From assembly GCA_017395885.1 (NCBI GenBank), contig JAFQNM010000157.1, positions 1 to 9,059 of the forward strand: a DNA stretch of 9,059 nucleotides. Direction: 5' to 3'. This DNA is from Clostridia bacterium (GTDB lineage Bacteria; Bacillota; Clostridia; Oscillospirales; CAG-272). The position numbers and the translations under genes were made by a program. Shown here in pieces: positions 1-5,236 of this stretch. A model generated the notes under the pieces. It saw nothing but the letters and a program-made list of their open reading frames with translations. It made no database searches and had not been told where the DNA came from. How positions within the stretch are numbered: the stretch's first letter is position 1; every line of letters starts with the position of its first letter.

Positions 1-247
1 TCATACCGGAGCAACCGATAGTCTCAACGAGAGCTTCCTCGATGATACCGTCCTTAACGTTAAGGGACAGCTTGCAAGCACCCTGCTGAGGAGCACACCA
101 GCCCACACCGTGGGTGTATGCGGAGATGTCTGTGATCTGCTTAGCCTGAACCCACTTGCCCTCTTCGGGAATGGGAGCGGGACCGTGGTCGGGACCCTTA
201 GCAACGCAGCACATGTTTTCAACTTCTTTTGAATAAACTAAGCTCAT
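1..247 (-). CDS. Iron-sulfur cluster assembly scaffold protein, clostridial type (3' end outside window)
   Basis: The first 82 residues are visible; the gene continues past base 1. It starts MSLVYSKEVENMCC and contains WCAPQQGACKL (residues 50-60) and a GCSGM segment at 78-82. I recognise this from memory as the clostridial 'iron-sulfur cluster assembly scaffold protein' often found beside a GGGtGRT-family gene. Members are distantly IscU/NifU-like and are thought to hold a nascent Fe-S cluster on conserved cysteines; C13, C14, C51, C58 and C79 are visible here. The ATG at 245-247 is preceded by a good AAAAGGAGA site (256-264) and a strong promoter, so this start is secure. The neighbour that would confirm the family lies outside the window. 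The family assignment is recognition only; that it is a real gene is nearly certain. Confidence 0.72.
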   Translation of the reverse strand, partial: MSLVYSKEVENMCCVAKGPDHGPAPIPEEGKWVQAKQITDISAYTHGVGWCAPQQGACKLSLNVKDGIIEEALVETIGCSGM

Positions 248-285
248 TGGTCTAGTCTCCTTTTGAAATATTGATATACACATTT

Positions 286-314
286 ATTATACAGTCTCTC
301 TCCTTTTTTTTCAA
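286..314 (-). promoter_or_regulatory. Sigma-A promoter of the Fe-S scaffold gene
   Basis: Read on the minus strand: -35 TTGAAA (309-314), a 17-base spacer, and -10 TATAAT (286-291). Transcription should begin near 279, giving a leader of about 32 nt that contains the AAAAGGAGA ribosome site. The gene is therefore a separate unit from the upstream membrane-protein gene. Confidence 0.75.
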
Positions 315-360
315 TATCCTTTTCGCATTTTTTTGCCCTTGGCGACAAGTTTCGCTCAAC

Positions 361-408
361 AAAAAAGAAAAAAGCTTCCTCAAAAGTAACCACTGAAAGA
401 AAGCTTTT
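361..408 (-). terminator. Possible intrinsic terminator after the two-helix membrane protein gene
   Basis: On the minus strand, AAAAGCTTTC (399-408) can pair over 10 positions, one of them G-T, with GGAAGCTTTT (370-379). The loop is 19 nt, and a T-rich run follows (through about 361). It lies about 60 nt past the stop codon at 470. The stem is AT-rich and the loop is long, so the strength is uncertain. Confidence 0.5.
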
Positions 409-469
409 ACATTTTCTTTTGTTTTTTTGCAGTATTTAACTGAGCAAGCTGTGAAAGCACGTCCAAAAA

Positions 470-1189
470 TCAAAGCACAGCTTCGTGTATTGCCTTTTTT
501 TCCATCTCCCGATCGAAAAACTCAAGCAGCTCCTCTGCAACGTCATATTCGGATGCCTTATATACTGCGAGTACATAAGGATGATATTCTTCTGCTATTA
601 TTCGTGTGTTTTTTCTTAGAATACCCTCTATCAACATTCTCTTATCAGGAGAATCAACGCTCATAACAACGTAGTAATCCTCGCCGATAACTGCATCAGT
701 ATAAATCTTCATATTGCCCGGATAGTGACGGAACGGAATATCATATCCGCGAAATTTAAAGAAAAACCAAGGTGAATCACTGTCGCTGTCGCCGGAATTT
801 TCTTTATCCCACAGCGGAGCCTTAACTATGCGAAATGCAGTATCTTCTTTTTTTCTATATTCATTTGCATCCTTTTGAACGATCTCCTTTGTAAGGGTGC
901 CTTTATGCTCGACTTTAGGGATAGGATAAAAGCGTTTTTTTGCTATTATTAAGGCTCTCGGCACACCAATTGCAAAACATATCAGCGTAAGCGTGACAGG
1001 ATAAATCCAATGGATCGACACTCCGATAATAATAGCAGCAGCAACAACAATTGCAGGTACAAAAAGCATTCTTGTAACGTCAAACCTTACCGCAAGACGG
1101 CGAAGCTCATCCTTGTCTGTCACGTCGGGATGCTTTTCTTTAACCTTTTTATATGTCCGTTCAATACGCTCTCTTTCTGTTGTAGCCAT
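470..1189 (-). CDS. Hypothetical two-helix membrane protein
   Basis: The protein has 239 residues and I do not recognise the family. A charged N-terminus (1-40, many Lys/Arg/Glu) leads into two hydrophobic stretches at about 41-58 and 63-83. These form a helical hairpin, followed by a soluble domain of about 155 residues. That domain has an acidic GDSDSDS loop at 133-139, the aromatic patch WFFFKF at 141-146, and an acidic, helix-like C-terminus. Its last third (KIYTDAVIGEDYYVVMSVDS onward) looks like alternating strands. Both termini are probably cytoplasmic. The open frame extends upstream to 1327, but a near-perfect promoter lies inside that extension. The ATG at 1187-1189 follows AAGGGG with a 10-base gap, so I chose it. 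The gene is transcribed alone and its context gives no function. Confidence 0.8.
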   Translation of the reverse strand: MATTERERIERTYKKVKEKHPDVTDKDELRRLAVRFDVTRMLFVPAIVVAAAIIIGVSIHWIYPVTLTLICFAIGVPRALIIAKKRFYPIPKVEHKGTLTKEIVQKDANEYRKKEDTAFRIVKAPLWDKENSGDSDSDSPWFFFKFRGYDIPFRHYPGNMKIYTDAVIGEDYYVVMSVDSPDKRMLIEGILRKNTRIIAEEYHPYVLAVYKASEYDVAEELLEFFDREMEKKAIHEAVL

Positions 1190-1259
1190 ATAGATCCAAC
1201 CCCTTAAAAAGTGAAAATGATAGTTTGATGATGCAAGAATTTTTTCAGATACCTGCTTC

Positions 1260-1288
1260 ATTATAGCCTGATTTGAAAAAAATGTCAA
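1260..1288 (-). promoter_or_regulatory. Consensus sigma-A promoter of the membrane protein gene
   Basis: On the minus strand: TTGACA (1283-1288), 17 bases, TATAAT (1260-1265). Both hexamers match the consensus exactly. Transcription should begin near 1253, about 64 nt before the ATG at 1189. This placement rules out translation from the more upstream in-frame ATG codons. Confidence 0.82.
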
Positions 1289-1333
1289 CGGTAATAAGCC
1301 TGCTGCCGTTGCTGTTCCGTGTTTCAAAAAGCC

Positions 1334-1373
1334 AAAAAGTAAATCCCCTCCGCAGGTCTTTGCCGGGGAGGGG
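1334..1373 (-). terminator. Intrinsic terminator of the DUF1836 gene
   Basis: A GC-rich hairpin with arms CCCCTCC/GGAGGGG (1345-1351 and 1367-1373) and a 15-nt loop lies about 25 nt past the DUF1836 stop. On the minus strand it is followed by ATTTACTTTTTGG. The T-run is interrupted, so termination may be partial. It sits upstream of the next gene's promoter and separates the two units. Confidence 0.65.
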
Positions 1374-1397
1374 AAGTAGCATTTTCTTTTGAGGCTT

Positions 1398-1922
1398 TTA
1401 TTCTCCGCTGTCTCTTTTTCTGAATTCCTTAAGAGAGCATTCCACGTAAAGAAGGTTTGAAAGGCAGATGATAACGCTTCTCAGCATGGATTTCAGCTCG
1501 GTATTGGTGGTGCCCACGTTTTCCAGCGTGTCCTTAAGGCCGGCGGTGTATGCCAGCATATTCTCAAGCTCGATGCAAAAATAATCGTATGCCACGTCGC
1601 AGGGGTATATATTCTTCTGGCAGCTGTATATATATGAAATATCGTCGATAGATACAACGCTCTTGCCCATGCCCACAAAGAGGATATATGCAATATGCTC
1701 TGCGTAGTAAAGCTTTTTAACGGGTGAGTCGATAAGCCCCTTCTTGACGTAGTTGCTGATCATAGAAGGTGTCAGCTCGGCAATGCCAAGGGGGGCGAGG
1801 ATCCCGTTAACGTATTTGGTTGTTTGTTCAAGATAAAGGCCAACGCTTGGCAGCTCGGCGTATCTTGGCAGGCGAAAGCCTGCTGCTTTTTTTGCAAAAA
1901 TGCTTTTAATACTCGTTTCCAT
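1398..1922 (-). CDS. DUF1836 domain protein, putative HTH regulator
   Basis: The protein has 174 residues. The signature of DUF1836 proteins is visible: LPRYAELPSVGLYLEQTTKYVN at about 18-39, then LTPSMISNYVKKGLI at about 50-64, and KKLYYAEHIAYILFV. The SMISNYVKKGLI segment resembles the recognition part of a MerR-like helix-turn-helix, and the family is generally taken to be regulatory, although ligand and targets are unknown. The C-terminal half is helical, without membrane segments. The gene diverges from DegV over a 159-base region with back-to-back promoters, so control of DegV or of itself is plausible but unproven. There is no Shine-Dalgarno site before the ATG, which sits 6 bases after the -10 box. 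The message may therefore be leaderless. No better internal start was found. Confidence 0.82.
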   Translation of the reverse strand: METSIKSIFAKKAAGFRLPRYAELPSVGLYLEQTTKYVNGILAPLGIAELTPSMISNYVKKGLIDSPVKKLYYAEHIAYILFVGMGKSVVSIDDISYIYSCQKNIYPCDVAYDYFCIELENMLAYTAGLKDTLENVGTTNTELKSMLRSVIICLSNLLYVECSLKEFRKRDSGE

Positions 1923-1928
1923 ATGTAT

Positions 1929-1957
1929 ATTTTAACTGATTATTTGTCATATGTCAA
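1929..1957 (-). promoter_or_regulatory. Promoter of the DUF1836 gene, overlapping a near-palindrome
   Basis: On the minus strand: TTGACA (1952-1957), 17 bases, TAAAAT (1929-1934). Six bases separate the -10 box from the ATG at 1922, so the expected start of transcription coincides with the start codon. The -35 lies within TTGTCATATGTCAA (1944-1957), which is symmetric at 12 of 14 positions around CATATG. This could be an operator. Confidence 0.7.
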
Positions 1958-1974
1958 GAGATTTAAAAAAACGC

Positions 1975-2003
1975 TTGACAGGTTTTTGAAAAACTGCTAT
2001 AAT
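1975..2003 (+). promoter_or_regulatory. Consensus sigma-A promoter of the DegV gene
   Basis: TTGACA (1975-1980), a 17-base spacer, and TATAAT (1998-2003) match the consensus exactly. Transcription should begin near 2010. The leader to the DegV ATG is about 72 nt. The -35 box lies only 17 bases from the -35 of the divergent DUF1836 promoter. Confidence 0.82.
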
Positions 2004-2024
2004 ATATATGTAAGTTGGTGGCGA

Positions 2025-2078
2025 ATGCTTTTCTTCAGGGAGGCTGGGCCGCCCTCGTTTCGTATCGAAAACAGGTGA
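2025..2078 (+). CDS. Candidate 17-codon leader peptide upstream of DegV
   Basis: An ATG at 2025 opens the peptide MLFFREAGPPSFRIENR. It ends at the TGA of 2076-2078, three bases before the DegV ATG. Its last sense codon plus stop (AGG TGA) is also the DegV Shine-Dalgarno sequence, so a ribosome finishing here would sit on the DegV start. The upstream GTTGGTGG (2014-2021) is only a weak ribosome site. Two hairpins lie inside the frame: AGGG-A-GGC/GCC-G-CCCT (2037-2055) and TTTCG-TAT-CGAAA (2058-2070). Coding and structure support this only circumstantially; it could be an untranslated leader. Confidence 0.35.
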   Translation: MLFFREAGPPSFRIENR

Positions 2079-2081
2079 ATT

Positions 2082-2924
2082 ATGAATTATAAAATCGTTT
2101 CAGACTCATCATCGGATATTTTTGCAATGGAAGGCGTTCCCTATGCCTCCGTTCCTCTCAAGATCATTACCGATGAGAAGGAATACGTTGACAACACAGA
2201 GCTTTCGGTTGATGAGATGATAGCAGATCTCAGAAAATACAAGGGCACATCAAAATCCTCCTGCCCCAATATGGAGGATTGGAACGGTGCGTTTGACAGC
2301 TCTCTGGACGGAGCCTTTTGCGTTACCATAACAAGAAATCTTTCCGGCAGCTATAACAGCGCCTGCCTTGCAGGCGAGGATTTCTGCGAGGAGAATCCCG
2401 GCAAGAGGATCTTTGTTGTTGATACCCTCACGGCAGGTCCTGAGTGTGCGCTCATAGTTGAAAGGCTGGCGCAGCTCATTTCATCCGGCCTTGAGTTTGA
2501 TGAGATCAGGGAGGCTATCTGCGAATACAAGAAGGAGACCCATCTCCTTTTCTGCCTTGAATCTCTGAGAAATCTTGCCAACAACGGAAGAGTGAGCCAC
2601 GCAGTTGCAAAGATGGCGGGCATCCTCGGCATCAGGGTCGTAGGCAAGGCCAGCGAGGAGGGCACCCTTGAAATAGAATCAAAGGTAAGAGGCGCAGAAA
2701 AGGCCATTAACGAAATGTATTCCAGAATGAAGATCTACGGTTATCGTGGCGGCAGAGTTCGTATACATCAGTGCCAGAATCCTGAGGGAGCTGAGAGCCT
2801 TTGCAGGCTCATACGTGATGAGTATCCCGAGGCGGCCGTGATTATTGAAAAAACGGGAGCGCTTTGCAGCTTTTATGCTGAGGCGGGCGGCTTCCTCGTA
2901 GGCTTTGAGGGAGCAAAGAGATAA
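2082..2924 (+). CDS. DegV family protein (FakB-like fatty acid-binding protein)
   Basis: The protein has 280 residues, the usual DegV length. DegV/FakB proteins bind one fatty acid in a deep pocket and present its carboxylate to the kinase FakA, which makes acyl-phosphate for phospholipid synthesis. Family marks seen are DSSSD (8-12), TSKSSCP (56-62), LSGSYNSA (87-94), D114 in VVDTLTAG, LRNLANNGRVS (162-172), H229, and a C-terminal ALCSFYAEAGG (260-270). The last replaces the THxGPGA segment of better-known FakB proteins. I recall such Cys-Ser-Phe-Tyr variants in gut clostridia, so this is probably a subfamily feature rather than decay. The start has AGGTGA 6 bases upstream. No FakA gene is in view, and a monocistronic transcript fits the flanking promoter and terminator. 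Bound lipid and partner are inferred. Confidence 0.92.
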   Translation: MNYKIVSDSSSDIFAMEGVPYASVPLKIITDEKEYVDNTELSVDEMIADLRKYKGTSKSSCPNMEDWNGAFDSSLDGAFCVTITRNLSGSYNSACLAGEDFCEENPGKRIFVVDTLTAGPECALIVERLAQLISSGLEFDEIREAICEYKKETHLLFCLESLRNLANNGRVSHAVAKMAGILGIRVVGKASEEGTLEIESKVRGAEKAINEMYSRMKIYGYRGGRVRIHQCQNPEGAESLCRLIRDEYPEAAVIIEKTGALCSFYAEAGGFLVGFEGAKR

Positions 2925-2930
2925 AAATAT

Positions 2931-2961
2931 CCCCGACCGAAGGTCGGGGACATTTTATTTT
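2931..2961. terminator. Bidirectional terminator between DegV and ApbE genes
   Basis: A perfect 8-bp hairpin CCCCGACC-GAA-GGTCGGGG (2931-2949) is followed by ACATTTTATTTT on the plus strand and ATATTTTTATC on the minus strand. It lies 7 bases after the DegV stop and just beyond the ApbE stop at 2955-2957. It should serve both convergent genes. Confidence 0.88.
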
Positions 2962-3992
2962 GTCAGGGCCTTGAAGCCGTCCGTCATTTTGACGCTTCCG
3001 TCGTGATAGACCCATGCAACGTGGGCTCCTGCTTTTTCGGCAATTGCCAAACCTTCCTCCTCGGAGAGGTTAAAAAGTGCAGTGGAAAGTGCATCTGCAA
3101 GACCGGAGTGCTCAGAGATGACAGATACTGCGGCGTAAGTGCTTTTCGGCATAAGAGTGTGGGGGTCTATGATGTGGTGATACTTCTTTTCGGCAACTGT
3201 ATAAAACCGCTGGTAATCACCGCTTGTAACAAGGGCCTCCGTTGTAAGATAGGCGGTTGCATAAAATGCTTTGTCAGACGAAAGGTCGGGATTTTGAATG
3301 CCTATCTCCCATTTTTCTCCGTTTGGCTTCGCTCCGAGGCAGCGGACGTTTCCTCCAACGCTGAGGGCATAGCCTGTGTATCCTTTATCCTCAAAATATC
3401 TGGCAGTCATTTCAACGGCGTAGCCCTTGGCAACAGCACCAACGTCAAGCCTCATTTCAGGGTCCTCAAGGAACACGGTGCCGGCCTCTTTATCTATAAT
3501 GATCTTTTCAATATCGGTGTGCAGAGCGGCCTTTTCCAACTCCTCCATAGGCGGCAGAGAAGCGTTTTCAGGGTCATCGAGTCCTGCCTCTCTGTAGCTG
3601 TGCCACAGGGCGAGAACGCTGCCTAAGGCAACGTTTGTTTTGCCCCCGGTCAGGTCGTGCATCTCCTTTGAGTAGAGCAAAAGGTCTATGATCTCTCGGT
3701 CTACCGGAACGGGCTCCTTTCCTGCAGCGCTGTTGACGGTGGTCAGATTGTTGATTCCATCATACTCGTAATAGATATCGTAAAGGCGGTGATAGCGACG
3801 GAGCATATCAAGTATTTCATCGGCCTTTTGCTCAAAGGTATGGCTGCTTTGCTCACAGCCTATGATAATGGTCTGCGTATCAAAGAGGGTGAGGTCGCTT
3901 TTCTGAAACCGGCTGACCGTAGCACAGGACGAAAAAAGGGCGAGAGGCAAAGCCATCACTGCCGCAAGAACAACAGCCAAAGTCTTTTTCAT
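2955..3992 (-). CDS. apbE: FAD:protein FMN transferase, lipoprotein ApbE
   Basis: The protein has 345 residues, normal for ApbE. ApbE splits FAD and joins FMN through its phosphate to a Thr or Ser of a target protein, using Mg2+, outside the cytoplasmic membrane. The N-terminus is a lipoprotein signal (KK, hydrophobic 5-20, FSSC with C23 as the lipidated residue). Family blocks follow: TLFDTQT (35-41), LDVGAVAKGYA (182-192), SVGGN (211-215), TSGDYQRF (256-263), HHIIDPHT (272-279) and ADALSTALF (299-307), where D300 and T304 match the metal-binding pair. No key block is missing. The Shine-Dalgarno GGAGG lies 8 bases before the ATG. The gene is 22 bases downstream of the exported two-repeat protein and has no promoter of its own, so that protein is the likely substrate. 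Confidence 0.94.
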   Translation of the reverse strand: MKKTLAVVLAAVMALPLALFSSCATVSRFQKSDLTLFDTQTIIIGCEQSSHTFEQKADEILDMLRRYHRLYDIYYEYDGINNLTTVNSAAGKEPVPVDREIIDLLLYSKEMHDLTGGKTNVALGSVLALWHSYREAGLDDPENASLPPMEELEKAALHTDIEKIIIDKEAGTVFLEDPEMRLDVGAVAKGYAVEMTARYFEDKGYTGYALSVGGNVRCLGAKPNGEKWEIGIQNPDLSSDKAFYATAYLTTEALVTSGDYQRFYTVAEKKYHHIIDPHTLMPKSTYAAVSVISEHSGLADALSTALFNLSEEEGLAIAEKAGAHVAWVYHDGSVKMTDGFKALTK

Positions 3993-4014
3993 CTCTCACC
4001 CTCCGGATATCTTA

Positions 4015-5010
4015 TTATTCTGCTGCTCCTGCAGCCTTAGCGGCGATCTCAACAAAACCGCCAACGGCAACGGTGCATCCTGCCGTGAGGTCGGCATCTG
4101 CTCCCTTGCCCTGTTCTGTCATTTCAATTGCGGCGATCTCATCTGCCGTCATACCAACGATGAATTCGCAGAAGTGGTCAGCCTGCTCGTACCACTCGGC
4201 GCCGATATCGGAGTTGCCTCTCATATTATAGCCGTCGAGCATCTCTCTCTTTGTTCCGCCATAGCTTGCAGAGGATACCTTACCGTCGCTGCCGTAAGCC
4301 AGAGAGGTCTCGGCAATATCGGTAACTGCCGCAAGCACTTTGCCGTCCGCCATAGCGGTGGCGCAGAGGCTGGTGGTCATCTTAAAGGGATAGGAGCCGT
4401 TCTCCTCGTCAGCCTCAGAAAAGCTGTCCTTGTTGATAAGTGCCAGAGAAAGAGCAGGCTCGCTTTCGGATTCAAAGGAAACGTAAAGGCTGTCGCCCAT
4501 AGCCTTTACGAGAGCAGACTTGAATTCTGAAACTCCGATGGTGCAGCCTGCGGTTATGTCAGCCGAGGCACCGCTGCCATCGGGAGAAAGGTCGATGAGG
4601 GCGGCCTTTCTTGCATCCATACCCTCAACGTATCTTGAGAAATAGTCTGCCTGAGCATACCACTCCCACTGAGCATCGGAATAAGCGAGCATATTATAGT
4701 CGTCGCCAAGCTCACCCTTGGTAAGGTATGTGCCGTTCTTTTTTGCCAGAACGTCGTCAAATGAAATAGAATAGTCGCCGCAGTCGATAACGCAGTCAAC
4801 TATCTTTCCTGAAGCATCGGTGATAACGGCAACTGCGGTAACGGTGGAGGAAGCCTTGTCAGACTCTACTGCCGAGGGAGAAACGAATGTGCCCATACGG
4901 AGAGTGTAGCGCCCCTCCTCGTTGTTTGCAGGCCTGATAAAGGATGCACCGAAAATAAGCGCGGCTGAAGCAAGGAGCGCCAGCGCTATTGCAAGAATTC
5001 TTTTCGTCAA
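4015..5010 (-). CDS. Exported two-repeat protein, likely ApbE-flavinylated (FMN-binding-like)
   Basis: The protein has 331 residues. An N-terminal KR plus hydrophobic stretch (5-22) is a signal peptide or anchor, without a lipobox cysteine. The rest is a tandem duplication. Each copy has a strand-rich start, a WYxQADxF block (117-124 and 273-280), a GM segment, then AD(I/L)TAGCT(I/V) (150-158 and 306-314) and a short helix. FMN-binding domains modified by ApbE carry D-x-x-S-G-A-T, with FMN on the last Thr. Here D-x-T-A-G-C-T keeps Asp, Gly and Thr in register, giving T157 and T313 as candidate sites. Operon position directly before ApbE supports this. The start is TTG (5008-5010), with AGAGAGG 10 bases upstream and no usable ATG. 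Role inferred: extracytoplasmic electron carrier or redox sensor. Redox partner unknown. Confidence 0.85.
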   Translation of the reverse strand: MTKRILAIALALLASAALIFGASFIRPANNEEGRYTLRMGTFVSPSAVESDKASSTVTAVAVITDASGKIVDCVIDCGDYSISFDDVLAKKNGTYLTKGELGDDYNMLAYSDAQWEWYAQADYFSRYVEGMDARKAALIDLSPDGSGASADITAGCTIGVSEFKSALVKAMGDSLYVSFESESEPALSLALINKDSFSEADEENGSYPFKMTTSLCATAMADGKVLAAVTDIAETSLAYGSDGKVSSASYGGTKREMLDGYNMRGNSDIGAEWYEQADHFCEFIVGMTADEIAAIEMTEQGKGADADLTAGCTVAVGGFVEIAAKAAGAAE

Positions 5011-5065
5011 GGTTTGATGTCCTCTCTTTTCAAAGATTATTTATGGAACGATACTATTAAACTAA

Positions 5066-5094
5066 ATTATAATATATATTCAGCGTTTAGTCAA
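5066..5094 (-). promoter_or_regulatory. Promoter of the flavin module operon
   Basis: On the minus strand: TTGACT (5089-5094), 17 bases, TATAAT (5066-5071). The leader would be about 48 nt to the TTG start. A weaker second candidate, TTTAAA (5140-5145), 17 bases, TATAAT (5117-5122), lies upstream on the same strand. Confidence 0.75.
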
Positions 5095-5174
5095 TAGTTT
5101 GCCCTTTGAGGTGCATATTATAATTTTTTGGCCCGCCTGTTTAAAAAAAACGGTTGCCTACGCCTCTTTGCCTA

Positions 5175-5203
5175 TTGAAAAATAAAGATGCTTATATTAT
5201 AAT
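5175..5203 (+). promoter_or_regulatory. Promoter of the dockerin hydrolase operon
   Basis: TTGAAA (5175-5180), 17 bases, TATAAT (5198-5203). Transcription should begin near 5210, giving a short leader of about 27 nt that holds AAAGGAA (5221-5227). I found no convincing catabolite-repression (cre) palindrome or LacI-type operator around it. Confidence 0.75.
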
Positions 5204-5236
5204 GTTATTAAGTATAGTTGAAAGGAAAAGACAGCC

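Noticed and set aside
1..222. 73-codon minus-strand frame at the window edge
   Set aside because: It is the wrong frame; the Fe-S scaffold frame from 247 has a promoter, ribosome site and family motifs.
1190..1327. Upstream extension of the membrane-protein gene to give 285 residues
   Set aside because: The extension contains the TTGACA-17-TATAAT promoter (1260-1288), so those codons would lie at or before the transcription start. The ATG at 1189 has a ribosome site.
2010..2081. Known riboswitch in the DegV leader
   Set aside because: At about 70 nt with two small hairpins it matches no riboswitch consensus I could recall (guanidine, fluoride, ZTP, preQ1).
3003..3626. 207-codon open frame on the plus strand
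   Set aside because: It is antisense to ApbE, whose family motifs are all present in the other strand; it has no ribosome site and no recognisable protein features.
5102..5124. Second plus-strand promoter using TATAAT at 5119-5124
   Set aside because: No acceptable -35 at 16-18 bases; TTTGCC would give a 15-base spacer.
5095..5174. Catabolite-repression (cre) site or LacI-type operator near the sugar operon promoter
   Set aside because: The AAAAAACGGTT stretch does not form the required palindrome, and no other symmetric site was found.
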